DNA of 64,000 nucleotides from Sphingopyxis sp. H050 (GCF_001468265.1 NZ_LNRZ01000002.1:186001-250000), one strand, 5' to 3'; numbered from the stretch's first letter, positions 1 through 8,427 are shown. Program-made: numbers and translations. The notes: a model not told the origin generated them from the letters alone.

Positions 1-632
1 CGCACCTGCAACTGATTGCCTTCGCTCTGCGAGCCGCGCTGCTGCGCCTGCCGGACCTGGTCGGAAATACCGCTGATCGTCTGGATGTGATGGCCGACTT
101 CATGCGCTACGACATAAGCCTGCGCCGCATCGCCTGCTGCGCCGAAACGACCCGCGAGTTCGGTGAAGAATGCGGTGTCCAAATAGACACCTTGATCGGC
201 GGGGCAATAAAAGGGACCCATCGCCGATTGCGCGGCGCCGCATCCCGAGCGGTTTTGGTCGGTGAAGAAATTGAGCGTCGGCTTCTGATAGTTGGTGATG
301 AGGCTGCCCCACACCTGATGCGTCGAGCCGAAGACGTTGCAGGCGAATTTCTCTGCTGCCGTGTCGCAGGCGATGCCCTGTTGCGAGCCGCGGCTGTCGG
401 CCATCGGGTCGGTTGTACCGCCGCCGGTCAGCATCTGCGCGCCTCCGCCGAAGAAAACGAAGGCGAGCACGCCGAGCAACAGGATCGTCCCGCAGCCCAT
501 CTTGCGCCCGAGCAGCATCGGCAGCAGGCCGATGAGCAGGCCGCCCATGCCGCCGCCGCCGCCGCCGAAACCGCCGCCCCCGCGCCCGAGGTCGCGGATG
601 TCGTCGCCGGGATCATAATCGTCGAGGCGCAT
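1..632 (-). CDS. Neutral zinc metallopeptidase, YpfJ family (3' end cut by window)
   Basis: The start codon is the ATG read from 632; the C-terminus lies beyond base 1, so about 210 residues are seen. The N-terminus is a hydrophilic DDYDPGDD stretch followed by a glycine-rich linker and one membrane segment around residues 47-64, so this is probably a membrane-anchored protease. The zinc-binding motif is visible as HEVGHH at residues 177-182, with Glu178 the expected catalytic base. This arrangement is that of the YpfJ/KPN_02809 family (about 290 residues in E. coli), whose substrates are unknown. It is divergent from the patatin gene across a roughly 170-base gap. Confidence 0.9.
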   Translation of the reverse strand, partial: MRLDDYDPGDDIRDLGRGGGGFGGGGGGMGGLLIGLLPMLLGRKMGCGTILLLGVLAFVFFGGGAQMLTGGGTTDPMADSRGSQQGIACDTAAEKFACNVFGSTHQVWGSLITNYQKPTLNFFTDQNRSGCGAAQSAMGPFYCPADQGVYLDTAFFTELAGRFGAAGDAAQAYVVAHEVGHHIQTISGISDQVRQAQQRGSQSEGNQLQV

Positions 633-804
633 CGGGGTCCCTCCAGCGCTAAGTGCCTGTCTCCGCCCGATAGTGGCAGCAGGGCGAGGCAATTGAAAGG
701 GCCTTCGCGCGCACTTCATACCGTTGGTTGACTTGCAATCTTTCCTGTTGCGGTGCACAAATGGCGTGCGGGTGCCGACCGCAGAGAAGGATCGTTTCGA
801 CTCC

Positions 805-1950
805 ATGCCTCGCCGTGCCGCCCGTGCTGCCCTGCCGCTTCCCGATCTCGTCGTGCTTGTCCTGCAAGGCGGGGGCGCGCTCGGTGCGTTTCAGGCCGGG
901 GTTTATGAAGCGCTGATCGATCTCGGCATTGAACTCGACTGGGTTGCGGGGATTTCGATCGGTGCCATCAATGCGGCGATCATTGCGGGTAATCCGCGCG
1001 ACGAAGCCGTGGGCAAGATGCGCGAGTTCTGGGATGGCGTGTCATCGGCGCTGCCGTCGCTGCCGCTTGTCGACAATGACCTGATCCGCGAATGGACACA
1101 TCTGGGGGCCGCCGCTCAGGTAACGACCTTCGGCGTGCCCGGCTTTTTCGTACCGCGCATTCCGCCGCCGATGTTCGCCGAGCGGCAGACGCCCGCGGCC
1201 GTCAGCTTCTATGACACCGCGCCGCTGGTGGCGACGCTCGACCGGCTGGTCGATTGGGACCGGCTCAACAACGGCAAGGTCCGCCTGTCGGTCGGCGCGG
1301 TCGCGGTCGAGACGGGCAATTTCCGTTATTTCGACACGACCACCGACCGCATCGATGCACGTCACATATTGGCGTCGGGCGCGCTGCCGCCGGGGCTGCC
1401 GCCGGTCGAGATCGACGGGGTCTGGTATTGGGACGGCGGCCTCGTGTCGAATACGCCGCTCGAGCATGTCGTCGAGAGCGCGAACGAGGACATGCTCGTC
1501 TTTCAGGTCGACCTGTTCCCCGCGCGCGGCGAGCGGCCGCACGATCTGGAAGAGGCGTGGTCGCGCGAGAAGGATATCCGCTATTCCAGCCGCACGCGCC
1601 GGATTTCGGACGGGCTGGTGCGGCGGCGCAAGGAGCATCGGCTGATCGACCGGATGTTGGCGAAGTTGCCGCGCGACGTGCGTGACCTGCCCGAGGTGAA
1701 GGCGGTCGAGAAGATGGTCGACTGCAAGGCGCTCAACGTTGTCCAACTGATCCATCGGCCCCCCGCCTGGCAGACCGGAGCGCGGGATTTCGAGTTTTCG
1801 CGTTCGACGATGGAGGTCAACTGGGCGCTCGGCCGCGATGCGGTCGAGGCGGCGATGAAGGAGGGGCACTTGCTCGCCGAAAGTATCGTCGAGGGGCGGT
1901 CCGACAGTTTCGCCGTCCAGTCGGACATGCTGCGCCCCAAAAGCGGCTGA
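805..1950 (+). CDS. Patatin-like phospholipase with C-terminal DUF3734-type region
   Basis: Predicted serine lipid acyl hydrolase of 381 residues. The oxyanion-hole glycine motif (QGGGALG, residues 21-27), nucleophile elbow GISIG with Ser51, and catalytic DGG at 210-212 are all intact, giving the patatin Ser-Asp dyad. After about residue 270 the charged region with RTRRISDG and an RRRKEHR stretch resembles the DUF3734 tail found on many alphaproteobacterial patatins. No signal peptide is obvious. I chose ATG 805 because family homology begins soon after it; an in-frame TTG at 724 would add 27 unconserved residues. It sits 37 bases before the hydroxybutyrate dehydrogenase gene, so the two may be cotranscribed, fitting storage-lipid turnover, but that link is inferred. 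Confidence 0.9.
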   Translation: MPRRAARAALPLPDLVVLVLQGGGALGAFQAGVYEALIDLGIELDWVAGISIGAINAAIIAGNPRDEAVGKMREFWDGVSSALPSLPLVDNDLIREWTHLGAAAQVTTFGVPGFFVPRIPPPMFAERQTPAAVSFYDTAPLVATLDRLVDWDRLNNGKVRLSVGAVAVETGNFRYFDTTTDRIDARHILASGALPPGLPPVEIDGVWYWDGGLVSNTPLEHVVESANEDMLVFQVDLFPARGERPHDLEEAWSREKDIRYSSRTRRISDGLVRRRKEHRLIDRMLAKLPRDVRDLPEVKAVEKMVDCKALNVVQLIHRPPAWQTGARDFEFSRSTMEVNWALGRDAVEAAMKEGHLLAESIVEGRSDSFAVQSDMLRPKSG

Positions 1951-1987
1951 ATCTCCCCGCAAATCCCCCCGCCTGAAAGGAAATATC

Positions 1988-2773
1988 ATGCGTCTCCAAG
2001 GAAAGACCGCCCTTGTTACCGGATCGACCTCCGGCATCGGCCTCGGCATCGCGAAAGCTTTCGCGGCCGACGGGGCGAACATCATCATCAACGGCTTCGG
2101 CGAGGCGGCCGCGATCGAGGCGGAGCGAGCGGCGCTGGAAGTGCTGAACGGCGGCAAGGCGGTCTATGACGGCGCCGACCTCACCAAGCCCGACGAGATC
2201 GAGGCGATGTTCCAGCGCGCCGACAAGGATCTCGGCGGGGTCGACATTCTCGTGAACAACGCCGGCATGCAGTTCGTCTCGCCGGTCGAGGATTTTCCGA
2301 CCGAAAAATGGGACATGATCATCGCGCTCAACCTGACCGCGGCCTTCCACACCATTCGCCATGCGGTGCCCGGAATGCGCAAGAAGGGCTGGGGGCGCAT
2401 CATCGCCACCGCCTCGGCGCACTCGCTGGTCGCCTCGCCGTTCAAATCGGCCTATGTCACCGCCAAGCACGGGCTTGCCGGGCTGACCAAGACCGTCGCG
2501 CTGGAAGTTGCCGATGCGGGGATCACGGTAAACTGCATCAGCCCCGGCTATGTCTGGACGCCGCTCGTCGAAAACCAGATCCCCGACACGATGAAAGCGC
2601 GCAAGATGACGCGCGAGCAGGTGATCAACGACGTGCTGCTGGCGGGCCAGCCGACGAAGCAGTTCGTGACGGTCGAACAGGTCGCGGCGATCGCAAGCTT
2701 CCTGACCCGCGACGAGGCGGCGAATATCACCGGCGCGAACCTCAGCGTCGATGGCGGCTGGACTGCTGCCTGA
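1988..2773 (+). CDS. bdhA: 3-hydroxybutyrate dehydrogenase (SDR family)
   Basis: NAD-dependent oxidation of (R)-3-hydroxybutyrate to acetoacetate, a cytoplasmic step of polyhydroxybutyrate/ketone-body use. The 261-residue protein has the SDR nucleotide motif TGSTSGIG (11-18), NNAG near 90, and catalytic Tyr156/Lys160 in YVTAK. The segments WGRIIATASAHSLVASPFK and GYVWTPLVENQIPD, the AxQPTKQFVT loop and the C-terminal DGGWTAA are characteristic of the BdhA subgroup rather than generic SDRs. A GAAAGGAAAT ribosome site precedes the ATG. It lies directly after a patatin-like lipase in the same direction. Confidence 0.93.
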   Translation: MRLQGKTALVTGSTSGIGLGIAKAFAADGANIIINGFGEAAAIEAERAALEVLNGGKAVYDGADLTKPDEIEAMFQRADKDLGGVDILVNNAGMQFVSPVEDFPTEKWDMIIALNLTAAFHTIRHAVPGMRKKGWGRIIATASAHSLVASPFKSAYVTAKHGLAGLTKTVALEVADAGITVNCISPGYVWTPLVENQIPDTMKARKMTREQVINDVLLAGQPTKQFVTVEQVAAIASFLTRDEAANITGANLSVDGGWTAA

Positions 2774-2857
2774 CAGACGGGTGGCTGACAGGATGCCTTG
2801 AGCATTCTCCTTGTCCCTCTTAAGGTTAATCAAAGACCGAACCAGGAGGGACGGAGA

Positions 2858-3514
2858 ATGCGGGGTCGCATCCCAATGATTTCCACGCTGGCGCTGGGGC
2901 TTGCCCTTGGCGCCTGCCAGCCGGTGCCGGCGGTGCCGCCTTCGGCCGCCGACCCGCCGCCGGCCGAGGCCGCGCCTGCGGGGAGCTGGCGCGCCACGGC
3001 GACCGAGCAGGACAAGGAACGCATCCGGAACTGGTATTCGAGCTGGACCGCCGCGTTGGCCGATGCCCGAGCCAAAGGGTTCGGCGCAAGCATCGACCGC
3101 GAGGGCGCGTTGCTCCAGCCGGCCGCGGCGCTGCCTAATCCGCATCTGCCCGCGGGCGAATATCGCTGCCGCACGATCAAGGTCGGCGCGCAGGGTCGCA
3201 GCACGCTGGCCTATATCGCTTACGGCTGGTTCCGCTGTAGCGTTTCGGCCGAGCAGGGGCTGATGAGCCTCACCAAGACGACCGGCTCGCAGCGGCCGGT
3301 CGGGCTTGTGTTTCCCGACAATCTGAAGCGGCAGGTGTTTCTGGGTACGCTCGTGCTCGGCGATGAATCGCTGGCGGTCAGCTATGGCAGCGACCGGATG
3401 CGCGACATGGCGGGCCTCGTCGAGCGTATCGGCGACAATCGTTGGCGGCTGGTGTTGCCGTCACCGGCTTATGAATCCTTGCTCGACGTGATCGAGCTCG
3501 TTCCGGCCAGCTAA
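2858..3514 (+). CDS. DUF4893 family putative lipoprotein
   Basis: A 218-residue exported protein of unknown function. The N-terminus is a lipoprotein signal with LGAC lipobox, so Cys20 is the likely lipidated residue, followed by a Pro/Ala-rich linker to about residue 45. The remainder matches the DUF4893 pattern of sphingomonads: a WYSSWTAAL helix, a central YRCRTIKVG segment and a terminal RWRLVLPSPAYESLLDVIELVP. ATG 2858 is preferred over an upstream in-frame TTG (2798) because a strong AGGAGGG site lies just before it and the signal peptide starts there. It precedes the M20 hydrolase gene by 16 bases. Confidence 0.82.
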   Translation: MRGRIPMISTLALGLALGACQPVPAVPPSAADPPPAEAAPAGSWRATATEQDKERIRNWYSSWTAALADARAKGFGASIDREGALLQPAAALPNPHLPAGEYRCRTIKVGAQGRSTLAYIAYGWFRCSVSAEQGLMSLTKTTGSQRPVGLVFPDNLKRQVFLGTLVLGDESLAVSYGSDRMRDMAGLVERIGDNRWRLVLPSPAYESLLDVIELVPAS

Positions 3515-3530
3515 ACAGGGGAGTTTGAAG

Positions 3531-4847
3531 ATGCGGAGTTTGTGGACGGGCGTCGCTGCCCTCGCAATGGCTGTGCCGGCGATGGCGCAGGACATCGGCG
3601 GCGAAGTGCAAAAGCAGATGCCGTCGCTGATGACGATCTATCAGGATCTGCACGCCAATCCCGAACTCAGTTTCATGGAGGTGCGTTCGGCGGGCATCCT
3701 GGCGGCCGAGGCGCGGAAATTGGGGTTCAAGGTCACCGAAAAGGTCGGCGGGACGGGGATCGTCGCGGTGATGGAGAATGGGCCGGGTCCGGTCGTTCTG
3801 GTCCGCGCCGACATGGACGCGCTGCCGGTGGTGGAGCAGACCGGGCTGCCCGGCGCATCGAAGGTGCGCGTGACGACCAAGGAAGGCGTCGAGACCGGCG
3901 TCATGCACGCCTGCGGGCACGACACGCATATGACGGCATGGGTCGGGGTCGCGCGGATCATGGCGGCGAACAAGGACAAATGGTCGGGGACGCTGGTGAT
4001 GATCGGTCAGCCCGCCGAGGAGCGCGGCGCGGGCGCGCGCATGATGCTCGCCGACGGCCTGTATACGCGCTTCCCGCGGCCGCAATATGCGATCGCCTTC
4101 CACGATGCGGCTGGCTTTCCGGCGGGAATGATCGGCTACACGCCGGGTTATGCACTCGCCAATGTCGACAGCGTCGACATATTGGTGAAGGGGCTGGGCG
4201 GGCACGGCGCCTATCCGCAGGCGACGAAGGATCCGATCGTCCTCGCGAGCCGGATCGTCACGACCTTGCAGACATTGGTTTCGCGCGAAATCAGCCCGCT
4301 CGACAGCGCGGTGGTGACGGTCGGCAGCTTCCATGCGGGCGCGAAGCACAACATCATCTCCGATGAGGCGCGGCTGCAACTGACCGTGCGCAGCTACACC
4401 GACGAGGTGCGCGCGAAGCTGCTCGACGGCATTGCGCGGATCGCGAAGGGCGAGGCGATCGCGGCGGGAGTTCCCGAGGATCGCATGCCCGAGGTGAAGA
4501 TCGAAAAGGACGAATTCACCCCCGCGATGTTCAACACGGTCGATTTCACCAACGAAATGGCGGGCTTCCTCAAGACCCGCTTTGGCGAAGCGCGCGTCGT
4601 GCAGCAGCCGCCGGTGATGGGCGGCGAGGATTTCAGCCGCTTTTCGCGCGAAGAGAATAAGGACATCAAGAGCTTGATCATCTGGATCGGCGGCGTTCCG
4701 CAGGCCGAATATGATGCGGCGAAGAAGGAAGGGCGGACGTTGCCGAGCCTGCATTCGCCGTTCTGGGCGCCCGACGCGCCCGCGGTCATCTCGACCGCGA
4801 CCGAGGCGCTGACGGCGATGGCGATGAAGCTGATGCCGAAGACATAA
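3531..4847 (+). CDS. M20 family amidohydrolase / peptidase, exported
   Basis: A 438-residue metal-dependent hydrolase of the M20D (IAA-amino acid/hippurate hydrolase-like) group. It begins with a clear signal peptide ending in AMAQ. Metal-site signatures include RADMDALPV, the HACGHDTHM motif, PAEERGAGARMM with the catalytic Glu pair, and a C-terminal MGGEDFSRFS. The dimerisation 'lid' region GGHGAYPQATKDPI is also present. Family members release amino acids or small carboxylates from amide conjugates; export to the periplasm suggests scavenging. ATG 3531 follows a CAGGGGAG site; the preceding TTG would add only two residues. The gene is close behind the DUF4893 lipoprotein, probably in one operon. 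Confidence 0.9.
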   Translation: MRSLWTGVAALAMAVPAMAQDIGGEVQKQMPSLMTIYQDLHANPELSFMEVRSAGILAAEARKLGFKVTEKVGGTGIVAVMENGPGPVVLVRADMDALPVVEQTGLPGASKVRVTTKEGVETGVMHACGHDTHMTAWVGVARIMAANKDKWSGTLVMIGQPAEERGAGARMMLADGLYTRFPRPQYAIAFHDAAGFPAGMIGYTPGYALANVDSVDILVKGLGGHGAYPQATKDPIVLASRIVTTLQTLVSREISPLDSAVVTVGSFHAGAKHNIISDEARLQLTVRSYTDEVRAKLLDGIARIAKGEAIAAGVPEDRMPEVKIEKDEFTPAMFNTVDFTNEMAGFLKTRFGEARVVQQPPVMGGEDFSRFSREENKDIKSLIIWIGGVPQAEYDAAKKEGRTLPSLHSPFWAPDAPAVISTATEALTAMAMKLMPKT

Positions 4848-4956
4848 TGGCAGGCGCCGAACCCGGTGGGGCCGTCAGCCGCTTTGCCGGGCCGCGCCGC
4901 CGCGTCCCAAATAAATTGGGATGGACCTGTTCGCGGCGCTGTGGTGAGCAAACGAC

Positions 4957-5781
4957 ATGCCTGTCCATGACCCTGCTGTCGGCCTTTCTGCGTGCCTCAC
5001 CGACCGGGAAAAGGAAATCCTGCGCCTGTTGGCCGCCGGGCATACGGTGAAGACGATCGCCGCGCATCTGGATCGGTCGGAAACGTCGATCAACGAGCGT
5101 TTGCGCTCCGCCCGCCGCAAGACGGGCGTCGGCAGCAGCCGCGAACTGGCGCGGCTGCTGGACCTCCAAAAAACTTGTGACGAAAATATCGGTCTTTCGA
5201 ACCTGCGCGCCGCCGGGAAGGATCCGGGGCACGCCGCGGCCATCGGGGTTCGCGGATCGAAAGGAATGATCGTCATGCTTTTTGCACTACCCATGGCCGC
5301 TGCCGGATTGATGCTCGCGGTCGCGCCGTCCGCCGATCCGGCCGCCAAGCGGGACACCGTTTACAGCACGGCGTGGCGGCGGCCGCCGCTGGCCGGACGC
5401 TGGTCGCTGGACGCATCGCAGTTGCCGGAGGACGAGCGCCCGCAACGGGTGACAATGACCTTCCACGCGTCGCAGGATGGCAAATGGACGACGCGCGTCG
5501 AAATCGTCGCGCCCGACGGCTCCAGCCGTCATGCGGAATCGACCGCTGCCCTGGACGGCGTCCCGGTGCCGGTCACCGGAAATATGGACTTCATCGACAG
5601 CGTTGCGCTGCGGCAGCCGGCGCCGAACACGCTGGTCATGACGCTGGGAAAGGCGGGCGCGCGGGTGTCGACGCGCGTCTACACCGTCGCCAAGGATCGA
5701 AAATCGATGACGGAAACCATCGTCTGGTCGGGCGATAGTCGGCAAAGACTGGAAACGACGCATTTCAATCGGGTTGATTGA
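4957..5781 (+). CDS. LuxR-type HTH protein with a C-terminal transmembrane/extracytoplasmic domain
   Basis: 274 residues. Residues about 10-70 form a LuxR/GerE helix-turn-helix (LTDREKEILRLLAAGHTVK, then SETSINERLRSARRK). A hydrophobic segment at about 103-122 should span the inner membrane, placing the C-terminal 150 residues outside the cytoplasm. The outer part has a lipocalin/DUF-like beta pattern (PLAGRWSLDAS, RVTMTFHASQDGKW, MTETIVWSGDSRQRLE) that I cannot name. There is no receiver or autoinducer domain, so it looks like a one-component, membrane-bound transcription factor. It is about 110 bases after the M20 gene. The DNA-binding call is firm; the sensed signal is unknown. Confidence 0.8.
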   Translation: MPVHDPAVGLSACLTDREKEILRLLAAGHTVKTIAAHLDRSETSINERLRSARRKTGVGSSRELARLLDLQKTCDENIGLSNLRAAGKDPGHAAAIGVRGSKGMIVMLFALPMAAAGLMLAVAPSADPAAKRDTVYSTAWRRPPLAGRWSLDASQLPEDERPQRVTMTFHASQDGKWTTRVEIVAPDGSSRHAESTAALDGVPVPVTGNMDFIDSVALRQPAPNTLVMTLGKAGARVSTRVYTVAKDRKSMTETIVWSGDSRQRLETTHFNRVD

Positions 5782-5880
5782 TCGCGGGCTGTTTTTGCCG
5801 TCGGCATGTGTGATCGGTCGGGCGATGCGGTGATGGATGGCTGCTGAGGACCGGTTACAGACCCGCACGCCTACCTAACC

Positions 5881-5958
5881 CGTTCGCATCGAGCGAAGTC
5901 GAGATGCCCCTCAGTCGTGCATCCCTTCGGGGTGTCTCGACTTCGCTCGACACGAACG
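5881..5958. repeat. Palindromic intergenic repeat, family A (copy 1)
   Basis: Two arms, 5881-5910 and 5929-5958, form an almost perfect inverted repeat built on the core TCGAGCGAAGTCGAGA. Other copies lie at 26231-26309 and 34253-34332, with a decayed relative at 54009-54134. One arm carries a CA/TG mark that distinguishes left from right, so elements can be oriented. No transposase is present; this resembles REP/BIME-like or miniature elements of sphingomonads. Together with the family B element just after it, this accounts for most of the 5782-6128 gap, where I see no gene. Confidence 0.85.
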
Positions 5959-5998
5959 GAGATAGGGGACAGTCTGAAAACGACTGGTTGCTGTCATC

Positions 5999-6086
5999 GT
6001 GATCCCCGGCGAAAGCCGGGGCCCAGAGCGGCGCAACTCTGCGCTTGCTTGAGACGTCCCTGGACCCCGGCTTTCGCCGGGGATCA
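5999..6086. repeat. Palindromic intergenic repeat, family B (copy 1)
   Basis: Arms GATCCCCGGCGAAAGCCGGG (from 6001) and its reverse complement (ending 6085) flank a 44-base variable centre. Each arm is itself a hairpin. The same element occurs at 12367-12455, and variants with CCCCGCGAAGGCGGGG or CCCCTGCGAAGG arms occur at 38498-38587 and 43332-43427. It sits between the LuxR-HTH gene and the convergent crotonase gene and could act as a bidirectional terminator. Confidence 0.85.
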
Positions 6087-6128
6087 GGGAGAGACGTCAG
6101 TTTCCCACCCCTTAGTCGCCGCTCTCAT

Positions 6129-6884
6129 TCATTGTGCAAAGCTGCCGCCGCGGCCCGCGCCCTCGGTGAAGCGTTTGGCCCCCGCCGCCGCGCCCTCGCG
6201 AAGCGGCGCGACGCCGGCGTGCGCTTCGTGCGCGAGCGCCGCTTCGAGGTCGAAATCCCACTGGCGATAGGCGCTGAGCCGGTCGCTGTTCATGCAGACC
6301 TGCGGGAAAGCGGCGATCTGCTTTGCAAGCTCGACCGCGGCCGCGCGCGCCTCCCCGTCGGCCACCACGCGGTCGGCAAGGCCGATGCGCTGCGCCTCGT
6401 CGGCGGCGACGGGCCGGCCGGTCAGGATCATGTCCATCGCGCGGCCCTGGCCGACGATACGCGGCAGGCGCACCGTGCCGCCGTCGATGAGCGGGACGCC
6501 CCAGCGGCGGCAATAGACGCCGAAGATGGCGCCTTCCGCCGCGACGCGCATGTCGCACCAGAGCGCGAGTTCCAGCCCGCCCGCGACGGCGTGGCCCTCG
6601 ACCGCGGCGATCACCGGCTTTTCGAGCAGCATGCGCGTCGGGCCCATCGGACCCGGACCGTCGGGGTCATAGCGCGACGTGCCGACCGCGCCGAGGTCGA
6701 ACCCCGCGCAGAACTGGCCCGAACTGCCGGTCAGGATGGCGACGCGCGCGTCGTCGTCCTTCGCAAAGGCGCTGAAGGCCTCGCGGAGAGCCAGCGCGGT
6801 GAGCGGATCGACCGCATTGCGCTTGCCCGGCCGGTCGATGGTGACGATCGTCACCGGGCCGTCATGGTCGATACGGACGGTCAT
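6129..6884 (-). CDS. Enoyl-CoA hydratase/isomerase (crotonase) family protein
   Basis: A 251-residue cytoplasmic crotonase-fold enzyme acting on acyl-CoA substrates. The two oxyanion-hole segments are seen as QFCAGFDLGAVG and AVEGHAVAGGLELALWCDMR, followed by FGVYCRRWGVPLIDGGTVRLPRIVGQ, typical of the family. The start Met is read from 6884. The position normally carrying one catalytic Glu of true enoyl-CoA hydratases (after VAGGLELAL) is occupied by the WCDMRVA helix, so the exact reaction (hydratase, isomerase or other) cannot be decided. It faces the DUF465/TerC unit divergently. Confidence 0.88.
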   Translation of the reverse strand: MTVRIDHDGPVTIVTIDRPGKRNAVDPLTALALREAFSAFAKDDDARVAILTGSSGQFCAGFDLGAVGTSRYDPDGPGPMGPTRMLLEKPVIAAVEGHAVAGGLELALWCDMRVAAEGAIFGVYCRRWGVPLIDGGTVRLPRIVGQGRAMDMILTGRPVAADEAQRIGLADRVVADGEARAAAVELAKQIAAFPQVCMNSDRLSAYRQWDFDLEAALAHEAHAGVAPLREGAAAGAKRFTEGAGRGGSFAQ

Positions 6885-6955
6885 AGTCTCTCCCCATTGC
6901 CCGGCGATCCGGTGCCTTGCCCGGCTAGCACGATGAAAGGGGTAGGGGCAAAGCC

Positions 6956-6984
6956 TTGCAACGCATCCGCCGCCATCCTATATA
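6956..6984 (+). promoter_or_regulatory. Predicted sigma70-type promoter for the DUF465-TerC unit
   Basis: TTGCAA (6956-6961) and TATATA (6979-6984) are separated by exactly 17 bases, in a short AT-rich patch just upstream of a structured leader. Transcription would start near 6991, giving a leader of roughly 150 bases before the DUF465 start codon. This is a motif-based prediction only. Confidence 0.5.
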
Positions 6985-7012
6985 GCAGCTATGCGGGCCG
7001 GGCCCCTCTGGC

Positions 7013-7071
7013 GTCGGCGGAAGTCTCTTCCGCCACGTGATGTCGGACCGCATCGGGTGACACCGATGCTT
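7013..7071 (+). promoter_or_regulatory. Structured 5' leader of the DUF465-TerC transcript (possible cis-regulator)
   Basis: The leader holds a perfect hairpin with arms GGCGGAAG/CTTCCGCC around a TCT loop (about 7015-7033) and a second, GCATCGG/CCGATGC, around 7051-7070. TerC-family genes in other bacteria are often preceded by the yybP-ykoY manganese riboswitch, but I do not see its conserved GGGGAGUAGC-type core, so I do not name a riboswitch class. Confidence 0.35.
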
Positions 7072-7144
7072 GGCCTACCTCCCCCCTCAATCCCGGGTCC
7101 GGCATCGGCGTCACCTGCTTGATTTCATCAATCAGGAGGCCCTT

Positions 7145-7327
7145 ATGACTTTCAAAACGCGCTTTTACCGGCTGACCGAACTGCATCGCCAGATCGATGA
7201 TGCGCTGCGCCGCGAGAACCACCGCCGCGGCGCCGATCCGTTCCGGCTTTTGCGATTGAAGACGCTGAAGCTCGCGGTGCGCAAGCGCCTCGCGAGCCTG
7301 TCGCGCCAGCCCGCGCTGGCGATCTAA
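7145..7327 (+). CDS. DUF465 (YdcH-like) small protein
   Basis: A 60-residue basic helical protein: LTELHRQIDDALRRENHR, then a LRLLRLKTLKLAVRKRLASL second helix, the two-helix pattern of DUF465/YdcH proteins (PF04325). These are small conserved cytoplasmic proteins of unknown function. The start is ATG 7145, supported by TCAGGAGGCCTT directly before it; a longer reading frame upstream lies within the leader RNA and is not needed. The TerC gene follows 87 bases later in the same direction. Confidence 0.85.
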   Translation: MTFKTRFYRLTELHRQIDDALRRENHRRGADPFRLLRLKTLKLAVRKRLASLSRQPALAI

Positions 7328-7414
7328 TCCACCACAAGACAAAGCCGGAGACGCTGCCCCGCTTCCCGCAATGGGAAGGGGCGGCGCCTTTGGCGCATCC
7401 CAGGGATCATCATC

Positions 7415-8398
7415 ATGGAATTTCTGTTCGCCGACTGGCTGGGAACCCCGGTCTGGTTCTGGCTCGCCTTCATCAGCCTTGTCGTCGCGCTGACCGCGTT
7501 CGACCTCGGGATTCTCCACAAGGAGAATAAGGAGATGGGGATCGGCGAGAGCCTGAAACTCTCGGCGCTCTACATCACGATCGCGCTCGCGTTCGGCGCG
7601 TGGATCTGGATCGAGAAGGGCGGCGAGGCCGGCCTGCAATATTACACCGGCTTCTTCATCGAGAAGGCGTTGTCGATCGACAATATCTTCGTCATCTCGC
7701 TGATCTTCGCGACCTTCGCGATCCCGCCGCGCTACCAGTATCGCGCGCTCCTCTGGGGCATTGTTGCGGTGATCGTGCTGCGCGGCATCATGATCGCGGG
7801 CGGCGCGGCGCTGGTCACCGAATATGGCTGGTTGCTCTATGTGTTCGCCGCCTTCCTCGTCTTCACGGGCATCAAGATGCTGTTCGCGGGCGAAAAGCCG
7901 ATGGACGTCGCGGGCAATCCGGTCGTCAAATGGCTGTCGCGCCACATCCCGATCACGCACGAACTGCACGGCGAGAAATTCTTCGTGCGCGTGCCCGATA
8001 CGAAGACCGGCAAGCTCACGCTCGCCGCGACGCCGCTGTTCCTGGCGCTGGTCGTCATCAACCTTGCCGACCTGGTGTTTGCGGTCGACAGCGTGCCCGC
8101 GATCTTCGCGATCACGACCGACACGTTCATCGTCTATACGTCGAACATCATGGCCATCCTCGGCCTGCGCGCGCTTTACTTTGCGCTCGCGGCGATGGTG
8201 CACCGCTTCTATTACCTGAAATATGCGCTGGCGCTGGTGCTGGTCTTCATCGGATCGAAGATCTTCGTCGCCGACTTCATCCTCGGCGGGGACAAGTTCC
8301 CGCCGCTGATCAGCCTGGGCGTCACCGTCGCGCTGATCGCGGGCGGGGTGATCTGGTCGCTGGTGAAGACGAAGGCGGAGGAGCCCTCGGCGGCCTGA
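7415..8398 (+). CDS. TerC family integral membrane protein (metal exporter type)
   Basis: 327 residues with about nine membrane helices. Diagnostic TerC segments are present: FFIEKALSIDNIFVISLIFATF with its acidic membrane residues, and the second-half counterpart INLADLVFAVDSVPAIFAIT. Family members (Alx, MeeY/MeeF relatives) export Mn2+ or metalate secreted enzymes; older annotation links them to tellurite resistance. The central cytoplasmic loop (around 165-200) is hydrophilic, as usual. It is transcribed with the DUF465 gene behind a predicted promoter and structured leader and ends in a clear hairpin terminator. Confidence 0.92.
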   Translation: MEFLFADWLGTPVWFWLAFISLVVALTAFDLGILHKENKEMGIGESLKLSALYITIALAFGAWIWIEKGGEAGLQYYTGFFIEKALSIDNIFVISLIFATFAIPPRYQYRALLWGIVAVIVLRGIMIAGGAALVTEYGWLLYVFAAFLVFTGIKMLFAGEKPMDVAGNPVVKWLSRHIPITHELHGEKFFVRVPDTKTGKLTLAATPLFLALVVINLADLVFAVDSVPAIFAITTDTFIVYTSNIMAILGLRALYFALAAMVHRFYYLKYALALVLVFIGSKIFVADFILGGDKFPPLISLGVTVALIAGGVIWSLVKTKAEEPSAA

Positions 8399-8405
8399 TA
8401 CGAGG

Positions 8406-8425
8406 GGCGGGCGGAAACGCCCGCC
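8406..8425. terminator. Bidirectional hairpin terminator between terC and the convergent small gene
   Basis: GGCGGGCG, GAAA loop, CGCCCGCC: a perfect 8-bp stem with a stable tetraloop between two convergent stop codons (8396-8398 and 8428-8430). The T-tract is weak (TCTT), so the efficiency is uncertain. Confidence 0.6.
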
Positions 8426-8427
8426 TC

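Noticed and set aside
4847..5050. A small ORF between the M20 and LuxR-HTH genes
   Set aside because: It overlaps the HTH gene in another frame, and neither its sequence nor a ribosome site supports it.
6991..7144. yybP-ykoY manganese riboswitch
   Set aside because: The leader is structured, but I cannot find the conserved GGGGAGUAGC-type core; kept only as a possible new cis-element.
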